Of a stretch of 64,000 bases of DNA, positions 53,064 through 60,988 are shown piece after piece. The stretch covers positions 310,001-374,000 of the forward strand of contig NZ_CANLRG010000001.1 in the NCBI RefSeq assembly GCF_947493565.1, in the 5' to 3' direction. Made by a program: the position numbers and the translations under genes. This DNA comes from an uncultured Lutibacter sp. GTDB lineage: Bacteria; Bacteroidota; Bacteroidia; Flavobacteriales; Flavobacteriaceae. The notes under the pieces are model-generated. The model did no database searches, was not told the origin of the DNA, and was given only the letters and a program-made list of their open reading frames with translations. Position 1 is the first letter of the stretch, and every line of letters starts with the position of its first letter.

Positions 53064-53313
53064 CACCGTTTTCGAATTATAGTTAAGCTATTTTTTGCTG
53101 AATTTAAATATTTATATGATGATAAATACGATTTGGTTAAATAAAAACCACTTTCACCTCAAAATAAATAGTTTTTATTAAAACTTTTTCTTTTACAATT
53201 GAGCAACCTCCCATTTAAATTGTCACGTCCACAATATTTTATTTGTAATGGTTGATCAATTACAATTTATGATATCATACAAAATATGAAAGAACTATAA
53301 TTCGAAAACGGTG
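53064..53313. mobile_element. 250-bp MITE-like element with 21-bp perfect terminal inverted repeats
   Basis: Left terminus 53064-53084 (CACCGTTTTCGAATTATAG...) and right terminus 53293-53313 (...ATAATTCGAAAACGGTG) are exact complements over 21 bp. Inside are two further inverted repeats: AATAAAAAC / GTTTTTATT (53140-53148, 53171-53179) and CAATTGAGCAACC / GGTTGATCAATT (53196-53208, 53250-53261). AAA on both flanks could be a 3-bp target duplication, though A-rich flanks make this weak. No coding frame is inside. It may be a non-autonomous transposon or a structured RNA. The rest of the 53061-53449 gap is A+T-rich with nothing recognised. Confidence 0.6.
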
Positions 53314-53449
53314 AAATAATTGAACTTTTTAGTTATATATAAAACAAATACCTAATTAATCTTTTAAAATTTATTATAAATATATTTAATTTGCTAAGCA
53401 TTTTACCCCCAATAAAACAACTTAATTCTGTATATAAATTTAGATTTAT

Positions 53450-53899
53450 TTAAATATTTATAACTAATCTTTTTTGCTTTTCATTTTTCAAAATAGTTAA
53501 TACCAGTTCAAATATTTCTAGTTTTATATATTTAAAATTTTCAAAATAATTTTGTACTTCTTTTTTTAATATTTCATGTGTTTTTCTAAAAACACCTTCT
53601 TTTTTTAGATAAATATTTTCTAATAATAAGGCTAAATTTATTTTATGTTCTTTAATATCATTAATCAATTCTTCTCTAAGAACAGTTTCATGACTTATTC
53701 CGTTAAACAGTAATTTTGCTTTACTATAATGTTTTTCTGAACAAAACTCAATAATGTGTTCAGCTAACAACTCTTTTAAGAATTCCTCTTCTACTTTTAT
53801 AAACTGAAATTCGGAAATCCATTTTAGGGTGTTTTTATGTAAATGCTCAATACTGCAATTAGGCTTTAATTTATTTTGTTTTGGGATTAATCTTTTCAC
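53450..53899 (-). CDS. Unknown cytoplasmic helical protein, putative target of the REC-CRP regulator
   Basis: 149 residues, GTG start at 53899 (MKRLIPKQNK). It is rich in Lys, Glu and Leu and predicted almost wholly helical (FIKVEEEFLKELLAEHIIEFC, EHKINLALLLENIYLKK), with no membrane segment or signal peptide. I recognise no family. Two FNR-like boxes and a -7 box lie about 170-235 bp upstream in its orientation, next to a gene for a CRP/FNR-type regulator, so oxygen, nitric oxide or redox-responsive control is plausible. The 170-nt leader holds no convincing gene. Confidence 0.6.
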   Translation of the reverse strand: MKRLIPKQNKLKPNCSIEHLHKNTLKWISEFQFIKVEEEFLKELLAEHIIEFCSEKHYSKAKLLFNGISHETVLREELINDIKEHKINLALLLENIYLKKEGVFRKTHEILKKEVQNYFENFKYIKLEIFELVLTILKNEKQKRLVINI

Positions 53900-54069
53900 T
53901 TTATTAGATTTTATTTTAATAAAAAAGATTTTTTAATTTTTGTTTTCAAACATTTTTTAATTCTTAAAAAATCTTTTTAAAGTTTTCTTTAGCATAAACC
54001 TTTTTTAGGCTCACTTATAATAGCATCACTTCTTTTTCTTTTATATAAAAGTGGCTTTAATTATTTAAT

Positions 54070-54135
54070 CAAAATTACGGGTGGATAGTTCAAATTGCAA
54101 TGATGCACATCAATATAAAAAATGATTTTCATCAA
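54070..54135 (-). promoter_or_regulatory. Tandem FNR-like boxes with -7 element
   Basis: Read on the minus strand: TTGAT-GAAA-ATCAT (54135-54122), TTGAT-GTGC-ATCAT (54113-54100), then TAATTTTG (54077-54070), a TAnnTTTG -7 box. Each box matches the FNR consensus TTGAT-N4-ATCAA at 9 of 10 positions. Box centres are 22 bp apart, near -41 and -63 of the predicted start around 54066, the textbook class II spacing. It points at the gene at 53450-53899. Confidence 0.6.
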
Positions 54136-54146
54136 TATAAATTTGA

Positions 54147-55199
54147 TTAATTTACTTTAAGAAGCTTAGGAATATCAATAATGGTAATACTTTTTGTAGT
54201 TACTTTTATTAGTTTTTCTTCTTTAAAATCATGCAAAGTTCTTATCAATGATTCTTTTGCTATACCAATAGAATTGGCCAAATTAATTCGACTTATACTA
54301 ATTTCATTAGTACTTTTTGTAGGATATTTATCTAATAATTTAATTAAGGTTAAAGCTGTTCTTCTTCTTACAGAGCTATAAGCAGTTGTAATTAACTGTT
54401 TTTTTATATCAATTAAATCACTAGCTAACAAATCAATAAAATTGTAAAGTATATGGTTGTTGTCATTTATTACAGCAATAATTTCTTCTTTACTAATTTT
54501 ATATAATTGAGTATTTACAATGGCTTTAGAATTTTCAAAATGAGGAGTGTGCTTTACAAATGATGCGTAGCCAAAATACTGCATATTTGTATAATAACTT
54601 GTAATAAATTCTTTTCCTAGTTCATTAGATTTATAGGTTTTAACCAAACCATTTTTAATTAAATATAAATGATTGCTTTGGATTCCTTGACAATAAATAG
54701 TTTCGTTTTTTTTATATGTATATACTTTTTTCTTAGCTAAGTAATGTTCAATGTTTTTAATATTCCCTAAACTTTTATATTTTGTGTTATTTGTTGAAAA
54801 CTTAAACTTTTTTTTAACTTCAAAGGCTTCAACTCTTTTTAATCTACTGTCTATGGCTCTTAAAAGTTCAGATTCTTCAAAAGGTTTTTTTATATAATCA
54901 TCAGCGCCTAACTCCATGCCTTTCCTTAAATCTTCATGGTTTGTTTTTGCAGTTAAAAAAATAAAAGGAATATGTTCTAAAACTGGTGTTTTAGATAGTA
55001 TTTGTAACACTCCAAACCCATCCAATTCAGGCATCAAAATATCGCAAATTATAATATCTGGAATAAAAGATTTAGCGACTGTGACTCCTTCCCTACCATT
55101 GTTAGCCGTTTGGACTGAAAAATTAGCTAATTCTAATATTTCTGCTGTATTTTCTCTAACAGCAGGATCGTCTTCAATTAATAATACTTTTTTATTCAT
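54147..55199 (-). CDS. Response regulator with CRP/FNR-type output (REC-cNMP-HTH fusion)
   Basis: 350 residues. An N-terminal receiver (1-120) with Asp53 in IIICDILMPELDGFG and Lys in DYIKKPFEES is fused to a cyclic-nucleotide-binding-like domain (about 150-265; YLIKNGLVKTYKSNELGKEFI) and a CRP-type helix-turn-helix (about 275-345; INLANSIGIAKESLIRTLHDFKEE). The recognition helix keeps the Glu and Arg of FNR E-x-x-S-R, with Ile in place of Ser. Its ATG overlaps the stop of the kinase gene by 4 bp. It probably binds the tandem boxes just beyond its own 3' end. Confidence 0.93.
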   Translation of the reverse strand: MNKKVLLIEDDPAVRENTAEILELANFSVQTANNGREGVTVAKSFIPDIIICDILMPELDGFGVLQILSKTPVLEHIPFIFLTAKTNHEDLRKGMELGADDYIKKPFEESELLRAIDSRLKRVEAFEVKKKFKFSTNNTKYKSLGNIKNIEHYLAKKKVYTYKKNETIYCQGIQSNHLYLIKNGLVKTYKSNELGKEFITSYYTNMQYFGYASFVKHTPHFENSKAIVNTQLYKISKEEIIAVINDNNHILYNFIDLLASDLIDIKKQLITTAYSSVRRRTALTLIKLLDKYPTKSTNEISISRINLANSIGIAKESLIRTLHDFKEEKLIKVTTKSITIIDIPKLLKVN

Positions 55200-56356
55200 T
55201 GAATCGTAATTTTTGGTAATTGAATTTTAAAGCTAGTTCCTTTATTTTCTTTACTTACAAATGAAATAGTACCTTTCAAACTTGTAACATATCCTTTTAC
55301 AATATTGAGCCCTATCCCAGTTCCTGGATAATACAACACGTTTTTAGCTCTAAAAAAACGATTAAATATTAAATTTTGTTCTGCTTCAGGGATTCCTATA
55401 CCATAGTCTTTTACACTGAAATAAATGTTATTTTTATTTTGACTAATTTTTACATGAATTTCACTTTCTTCATCAGAATATTTAATGGCATTGTACAATA
55501 AGTTTGTTAAAATAATTTTCAATAATTTTGGGTCTTGATATATTTCTTCATCAATTTGATTTTCAAAAATCAAAACCTGTCCCTTTTTTAATGAAGGTTT
55601 GGTAAATTTGGTAATTTCTTTAATTAACTTATTTAAATTTAGGGGAGTGTAACAAGGTTTTATATTTCCTGATTCTATATTTTCTAAAGTTAAAAAATCA
55701 TCTAACATTCCATTTAAATGATGGATCATACTTTTAACCTTAGCTACATGAGTATCTCGTTTATGATACTTTTCTAATTCTGTATATTTAACAATTAATT
55801 CTGTAGATGACAAAATAGCACTTAACGGCGTTTTAAATTCATGTGAAGCCAGCGCAATAAATTTAGTTTTTAGATGATTTAGTTCAATTTCTTTGTTTAA
55901 AGATTTTTTTAGTTGCTCTACAACTTTTTCAAGCTCATTGTTACGATTTTTAACCTCCTCTTCTAATTGATAGTTTAAGGTGGTTATTTTTTTTTCTTTT
56001 TCTTTTCGTTCACTAATATCTGAAATCAAAGCTTTATAATAAAACTGATTTTCATATTCTAATTTTCCAAAAGTAAGTTCTATAGGAATTTCTTGACCAT
56101 TCTTTTTAACTCCTATTGATTCAATTGGAACTTTATATTTCTGATTTTTAGGATGTTGTATAAAATCATTAAACAACGCAATGTCTTTAAGTATATCGGT
56201 AGTACTTAATCCATGTAGTTCATTATTTTGATAGCCGAAAATACTATTTAAAGGGTTGTTTTCTAGTACAATTTCTTTTTGCTCATTACAAACAAGTATC
56301 CCAACTTGCATGGTATCGAAACAAACTTTATAAAATTCTTTTTTTTCTTTTAACAT
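55196..56356 (-). CDS. PAS-domain sensor histidine kinase
   Basis: 386 residues, no membrane segment. A PAS domain (about 8-118; FDTMQVGILVCNEQKEIVLENNPL) and coiled coil (about 118-160) precede HisKA with His172 in ALASHEFKTPLSAI and an HATPase with NLLYNAIKYSDEES, DYGIGIPEAEQ and GTGIGLNIVKGYV. A cytoplasmic PAS kinase coupled to a FNR-like regulator suggests sensing of redox state or a small ligand. No Cys or His cluster for heme or Fe-S is obvious in the PAS. Translational coupling (ATGA) ties it to the regulator. Confidence 0.93.
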   Translation of the reverse strand: MLKEKKEFYKVCFDTMQVGILVCNEQKEIVLENNPLNSIFGYQNNELHGLSTTDILKDIALFNDFIQHPKNQKYKVPIESIGVKKNGQEIPIELTFGKLEYENQFYYKALISDISERKEKEKKITTLNYQLEEEVKNRNNELEKVVEQLKKSLNKEIELNHLKTKFIALASHEFKTPLSAILSSTELIVKYTELEKYHKRDTHVAKVKSMIHHLNGMLDDFLTLENIESGNIKPCYTPLNLNKLIKEITKFTKPSLKKGQVLIFENQIDEEIYQDPKLLKIILTNLLYNAIKYSDEESEIHVKISQNKNNIYFSVKDYGIGIPEAEQNLIFNRFFRAKNVLYYPGTGIGLNIVKGYVTSLKGTISFVSKENKGTSFKIQLPKITIQ

Positions 56357-56424
56357 CTTATGTTAAAATTAAAACTTCTCCATTATGTTTTATATGATTT
56401 TAATCAGCCTAAAAAAATAAAAGT

Positions 56425-58425
56425 TTAATAATTCAATAAATCTAAAATTTCAGTGTAAAGTTTGCTTTTAGCTAAATATAAATTCTCTAAGTTTTTAGCA
56501 AATGGAATGGGAGTTTCAATACTGCCAACGCGTTTAACTGGGGCGTCTAAAAATTGGAAACAATTTTCAGTTATTAAAGCAGAGATATCTGAAGCTATAC
56601 CTCCAAATACAGTGTCTTCTTGTAAAACTAATACTTTACCTGTTTTTTTTACAGAAGTATAAATCGTTTCTGTATCTAAAGGCTGTAGGGTTCTTAAGTC
56701 AATAATATCTGCAGAAATATGGTGTTTGCTAACTTCATCAAGTGCCCAATGAACTCCTGCTCCATAAGTAATAATTGTTAAATCGAGACCTTTTTCTATA
56801 ATTGCAGCTTTACCAAATGGAATGGTATAATAATCTTCAGGAACTTCTTGATATATAGATCTGTACAAGGCTTTATGCTCAAAAAATAACACCGGATTAG
56901 GATCTTCAATTGCAGTTGTTAATAAACCTTTTGCATCGTATGGAAACGCTGGGTATACAACTTTTAACCCTGGAGTTTTAGTAAACCAAGCTTCATTGGT
57001 TTGACTATGGAATGGCCCTGCTCCTACACCTGCTCCACAAGGCATTCTTAAAACGGTATCAGAATTTTGACCCCAACGGTAATAAGATTTTGCCAATAAA
57101 TTAATAACAGGATTAAACCCAGAAGTTATAAAATCTGAAAATTGTAATTCTACAACCGATTTATAGCCGTTGATTGACAATCCAAATGCGGTTTCAATTA
57201 TGGTAGATTCACAAATGGGAGTATTTCTAACTCTTTCTTTTCCAAATGCTTCTAAAAAGCCATCAGTAATTTTAAAAACCCCACCATATTCAGCAATATC
57301 TTGTCCCATAACCACCAAGTTATTGAAACGCTCCATAGACTGTTTAAGTCCTTGAGAAACGGCATCAACAAATCTAATATTTGAAGTTTTATTTGAAGGA
57401 GTAATTTCTATAAAGTTCGTATGCGTGTAAACATCAGCAAGTTCTTCTTCAATTGTTGAATGTATTTCAGGCTCTGAAAAGGCTTCTTTTAAATTCTCGC
57501 TAATCTCTAGAAGCAATTCTTCTTTAATAATTACGTCTAATTTTTCAGAAAGTATCTGCTCATCTTTTAAAAAGGCATGGTAATTTTCAATAGGATCTTT
57601 TGAAGCCCAAAAATCTAACATTTCTTTTGGAACGTATTTAGTACCACTTGCTTCTTCATGCCCACGCATTCTAAAGGTTTTAAACTCTAAAAGTACGGGT
57701 CTAGGACTTTTGCGAACACTTTTAGCTATTTCATTTACTTTTGAATAAACTTCTAAAATATTGTTTCCTTCAATAATATGGCTTTCCATGCCATAGCCTA
57801 TCCCTTTATCTGCAATGTTTTTACATTTAAATTGATCGTTTGAAGGGGTAGAAAGACCGTAACCATTGTTTTCAATACAAAAAAGAACGGGTAAACTCCA
57901 AACTGCTGCAACATTTAGTGCTTCATGAAAATCACCCTCACTAGTACCTCCTTCACCAGAAAAAACGGCACATATTTTTTTTTCATTACGTAATAAATTG
58001 GCTAAAGAAATTCCATTAGCAATACCTAATTGAGGCCCTAAATGAGAAATCATTCCAATAATTTTGTGTTTTTGCGTTCCAAAGTGAAAAGAACGATCTC
58101 TTCCTTTGGTAAACCCACCCTTTTTACCTTGCCACTGTGAAAAAAGTTGATGCAATGGAATATTTCGAGTTGTAAAAACACCCAAATTTCGATGCATTGG
58201 TAAAATATATTCATCAAAATTTAAGGCTTTAGTTATACCAACAGAAATTGCTTCTTGACCAATGCCTGAAAACCATTTGGAAATTTTACCTTGTCTTAAA
58301 AGAATCAACATCTTTTCCTCAATTAATCGAGGTTTTAAAATTGCTTTATAGAGGTCTATTAGCTGCTTATCTGTGTATCCCTTTCTATTGAAAACCAATG
58401 AAGGGTTATTTTGGGTTGATTTCAT
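56425..58425 (-). CDS. Fused E1 alpha/beta 2-oxoacid dehydrogenase component
   Basis: 666 residues. Residues about 1-330 are the E1 alpha, with the TPP-Mg motif GEGGTSEGDFHEALNVAAVWSLPVLFCIENN. Residues about 343-666 are E1 beta, from RFVDAVSQGLKQSMERFNNLVVMGQDI, with the SQTNEAWFTKTPGLKVVYPAFPYDAKGLL and C-terminal transketolase segments. Flavobacteria commonly encode this as one chain. The likely substrate is branched-chain 2-oxoacids or pyruvate. E2 and E3 genes are not adjacent. It lies beside an Lrp regulator, which is consistent with branched-chain amino acids but not proof. Confidence 0.93.
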   Translation of the reverse strand: MKSTQNNPSLVFNRKGYTDKQLIDLYKAILKPRLIEEKMLILLRQGKISKWFSGIGQEAISVGITKALNFDEYILPMHRNLGVFTTRNIPLHQLFSQWQGKKGGFTKGRDRSFHFGTQKHKIIGMISHLGPQLGIANGISLANLLRNEKKICAVFSGEGGTSEGDFHEALNVAAVWSLPVLFCIENNGYGLSTPSNDQFKCKNIADKGIGYGMESHIIEGNNILEVYSKVNEIAKSVRKSPRPVLLEFKTFRMRGHEEASGTKYVPKEMLDFWASKDPIENYHAFLKDEQILSEKLDVIIKEELLLEISENLKEAFSEPEIHSTIEEELADVYTHTNFIEITPSNKTSNIRFVDAVSQGLKQSMERFNNLVVMGQDIAEYGGVFKITDGFLEAFGKERVRNTPICESTIIETAFGLSINGYKSVVELQFSDFITSGFNPVINLLAKSYYRWGQNSDTVLRMPCGAGVGAGPFHSQTNEAWFTKTPGLKVVYPAFPYDAKGLLTTAIEDPNPVLFFEHKALYRSIYQEVPEDYYTIPFGKAAIIEKGLDLTIITYGAGVHWALDEVSKHHISADIIDLRTLQPLDTETIYTSVKKTGKVLVLQEDTVFGGIASDISALITENCFQFLDAPVKRVGSIETPIPFAKNLENLYLAKSKLYTEILDLLNY

Positions 58426-58469
58426 AGATTTTAAATAAACTCAAATGTACTAATAAAGCGTTAAAACAA

Positions 58470-58502
58470 AAATACCTTATCATAAAAAATGATAAGGTAT
58501 TT
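58470..58502 (-). terminator. Terminator after the Lrp-family gene
   Basis: 14-bp perfect stem AAATACCTTATCAT / ATGATAAGGTATTT with a 5-nt A loop. Confidence 0.75.
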
Positions 58503-58522
58503 AATCGTTAAAAATAAGATGC

Positions 58523-59002
58523 TTAGATTTCTCTAAAAATGGAATGCATTAAACGTGTTTTATCATTAATACTTTCTTCTAATGAAATCATTGTTTCTGT
58601 TCTTGAAACTCCATCAATGTCATCTATTTCAAAAATTATTTCTTTTGCATGATTGGTGTCTTTTGCTCTTATTTTACAAAATATATTGTATTTACCTGCG
58701 GTAATATAAGCAATTGTAATGTTTGGAATTTTCTTCAAATCTCTTACAACTTGCTTAGTTTTGGATGTTTTAGCTAAATAAATTCCAACATGAGATATAA
58801 AGGAATATCCCATTTTTTCATAATCAAGAGTTAAAGTGGAGCCTTTTATAATTCCCTCATCTTCCATTTTTTTAACTCTAACATGGATGGTTCCAGCTGA
58901 TACTACTAATTTTTTTGCAATGTCTGTAAAAGGTGTTCTTGCGTTTTCTATAAGAATATCTAGTATTTGATGATCTATTTCATCTAGTACAAATTTTTTC
59001 AT
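58523..59002 (-). CDS. Lrp/AsnC-family transcriptional regulator
   Basis: 159 residues. An N-terminal helix-turn-helix (about 5-60; LDEIDHQILDILIENARTPFTDIAKKLVVSAGTIHVRVKKMEDEGII) and a C-terminal RAM ligand domain (about 68-145; FISHVGIYLAKTSKTKQVVRDLKKI, GKYNIFCKI, IDGVSRTETMISLEE) are intact. It forms octameric DNA-binding assemblies that respond to amino acids. It neighbours the fused E1 gene and could regulate it; the E1 gene lies beyond the Lrp terminator and so has its own promoter. Confidence 0.95.
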   Translation of the reverse strand: MKKFVLDEIDHQILDILIENARTPFTDIAKKLVVSAGTIHVRVKKMEDEGIIKGSTLTLDYEKMGYSFISHVGIYLAKTSKTKQVVRDLKKIPNITIAYITAGKYNIFCKIRAKDTNHAKEIIFEIDDIDGVSRTETMISLEESINDKTRLMHSIFREI

Positions 59003-59074
59003 GATGTGTTTTTATTAAAAATAAAAATATAATATGCAAATTTATTAAAAAAATTTGAAAAAAGAATAAAATAT

Positions 59075-60187
59075 TTACGAATTTGACAATTTTAATTCCT
59101 TAAAATTTATATTATCCGCAGTTATAGTATTATAAGTGAAATAATTTGATAAATCTCCCTTTATTTCGATGCATTTATAAATGTCAAATTTACCATTTAT
59201 CACTTTGAATTTAAGCTGAATACCAATATCCACTCTTTTCTTTTTATTATTTTCGACTATTTCAATATTTTTATAAATGATATCTAAAAACTTTTTGTCA
59301 TTATTTGGAATTTTAAAATAAGGTTGATAGTTCTCAAATTTTTCAGACTTGGCAATAAAGTATAAACCTTGTAATATCGCATAAAAATTATACTTTCTTG
59401 TTATTTCTCTATCGTAATCATTTTTATAATGACCAGCTTCAATTAAAATAGTGTTATGTCCTAATTTTTGAAAATTATCTCCTGTTGCAGTAGGATAAAA
59501 TTCATCGGTGTACCTACCTATCTGGTTAGGAATGTATTTTTGAAGTAATTCATTCATGCTTACAATAACACTCATAGTTTCTTTCCTTCCCTCTGTTAAA
59601 GTTCGCTCTTTATCTTCTGAAGGAGCTAAAAATGAAATGGTTGCAGGATTTTTGGTTCCTTCTACATTAAAAATTGATCGTTGGTCATGTAAATTAAAAC
59701 AAAATTTAGGGTTGAAATTATCTAAGGTATTCCTTAAAATTTTACTTTCCGTAGCTTTTAAAGCGACAGCATCCCTATTTAAATCAATATTTTCAGCATT
59801 TTCTCTTGTAAATTTAATGGCTCCATCAGGGTTTAGCATTACAATGAATTGTAAGGTACAGTTGTTAAGTATTTCACTTTTTATATGGTTAAACTGAACA
59901 CTTGGGTTTGTTAAAAAATTAAAGAGGTCGAACAAAGCTTTGGTTCCAGTGCTTTCATTTCCATGCATTTGCGACCAAGTAAGTATTTTTTTAGAACCTT
60001 TTCCAATGGTAAGTTTATAAATTGGAATATTATTGGTAGAGTATCCAATTACTTCTTTTTTTAAAATGGGTGCAACTTTTTTTATCAACGGCTCAATATC
60101 TTCAAATAAAATCCTTCTACCTTTTAAGCGTGATTCAAAATTAGAAGCGTACCAATTTTCTAAATGTGCAATGTTTATTTCTTCCAT
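59075..60187 (-). CDS. M14-family zinc carboxypeptidase-like protein
   Basis: 370 residues, no signal peptide. Zinc ligands follow the M14 rule: His75 and Glu78 in SQMHGNESTG, and His167 in CFNLHDQR. The catalytic glutamate is Glu250 in ILIEAGHYKND, and NPDGAIKFTREN with Asn-Arg substrate residues is present. The C-terminal third is a separate beta-rich region. It may trim peptides or peptidoglycan stems. The three TTTACA-type palindromes at 60243-60315 lie upstream of it, so the XRE regulator probably controls it. Confidence 0.9.
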   Translation of the reverse strand: MEEINIAHLENWYASNFESRLKGRRILFEDIEPLIKKVAPILKKEVIGYSTNNIPIYKLTIGKGSKKILTWSQMHGNESTGTKALFDLFNFLTNPSVQFNHIKSEILNNCTLQFIVMLNPDGAIKFTRENAENIDLNRDAVALKATESKILRNTLDNFNPKFCFNLHDQRSIFNVEGTKNPATISFLAPSEDKERTLTEGRKETMSVIVSMNELLQKYIPNQIGRYTDEFYPTATGDNFQKLGHNTILIEAGHYKNDYDREITRKYNFYAILQGLYFIAKSEKFENYQPYFKIPNNDKKFLDIIYKNIEIVENNKKKRVDIGIQLKFKVINGKFDIYKCIEIKGDLSNYFTYNTITADNINFKELKLSNS

Positions 60188-60242
60188 AGAACAAAAATAC
60201 AGATATATTTAAACTACTTTAAGTATTTAGTATTTTTTTAAA

Positions 60243-60315
60243 GTTACAAATGTAAATCTAGTGCTTTTTACAAATGTAAACAATGAGTAAGCTTCAATTA
60301 GATTACAGCTGTAAA
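60243..60315. promoter_or_regulatory. Three TTTACA-N2-TGTAAA palindromes on the M14 side
   Basis: GTTACA-AA-TGTAAA (60243-60256), TTTACA-AA-TGTAAA (60267-60280) and ATTACA-GC-TGTAAA (60302-60315). On the minus strand the first two contain TACATTTG, a -7 box for the M14 gene. The remaining DNA of the 353-bp gap is A+T-rich with no gene. Confidence 0.55.
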
Positions 60316-60499
60316 CTAAGTTGTAAATTGTATAATGGAGATGTTATGAATAACTAATCAATTATAAACAATACTTATGTATAATATTTAAATTGCTTTA
60401 TTTCAATAGTTTAAAATAAATTATCTAAATTAATAATTTAATTAAATCACATCTAATGAATGTATAAACAACTTTAAGTTGTACATGTGAATCCTATTT

Positions 60500-60538
60500 T
60501 TTACATTTGTAAATATATAGATAATTTACAAATGTAAA
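60500..60538. promoter_or_regulatory. Two TTTACA-N2-TGTAAA palindromes on the XRE side
   Basis: TTTACA-TT-TGTAAA (60500-60513), which contains the plus-strand -7 box TACATTTG (60502-60509), and TTTACA-AA-TGTAAA (60525-60538), ending 2 bp before the XRE start codon. Centres are 25 bp apart. Autorepression is likely. Confidence 0.6.
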
Positions 60539-60540
60539 CT

Positions 60541-60936
60541 ATGGTTAATATTGAAGATTTTATAGCAAGACTGAATATTATTATGAATTATTATCAATTA
60601 TCAGCTGCATTATTAGCTGATAAAATTAATGTTCAAAGATCGAGCATTTCTCACCTATTGTCTGGTAGAAATAAACCAAGTTTAGATTTTGTATTAAAAA
60701 TATTAAAAGCTTTTCCTGAAGTTGATCTTTATTGGTTGTTAAATGGAAGTGGAAAATTTCCGAAAGTATCAGTCAAAAAGGATGAATATACACCCTCTTC
60801 GCTGTTTTCTAAAGAAGAAATAATGAATCCTACTGAAAGTAAGTTAATAGAACCTTTACAGAATAAAGAAGATTTAGAAATTGAAAGAATAATTATTTTC
60901 TTTAAAAATGGAAGCTTTAAAAACTACATAGCATAA
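60541..60936 (+). CDS. XRE-family helix-turn-helix regulator
   Basis: 131 residues. The HTH_3 domain (about 5-65) reads FIARLNIIMNYYQLSAALLADKINVQRSSISHLLSGRNKPSLDFVLKILKAFPEVDLYWLLNG, the standard Cro/C1 fold with an LNGSGK end seen in many Bacteroidota regulators. A linker (70-110) and a hydrophobic C-terminus (EIERIIIFFKNGSFKNYIA) may mediate dimerisation. Palindromes overlap its promoter and ribosome-binding region. It is convergent with the M1 peptidase and ends at a shared terminator. Confidence 0.92.
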   Translation: MVNIEDFIARLNIIMNYYQLSAALLADKINVQRSSISHLLSGRNKPSLDFVLKILKAFPEVDLYWLLNGSGKFPKVSVKKDEYTPSSLFSKEEIMNPTESKLIEPLQNKEDLEIERIIIFFKNGSFKNYIA

Positions 60937-60938
60937 AA

Positions 60939-60963
60939 AAGCCTCTATTTTAAATAGAGGCTT
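60939..60963. terminator. Bidirectional terminator between XRE and M1 genes
   Basis: AAGCCTCTATTT / AAATAGAGGCTT palindrome around one central T, flanked by A and T runs. Confidence 0.75.
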
Positions 60964-60988
60964 AAAAGATATTTATTTATAAGTTATT

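Noticed and set aside
53989-54060. Minus-strand reading frame ending SDAIISEPKKGLC
   Set aside because: It looks peptide-like but has no start codon between the preceding stop and its end.
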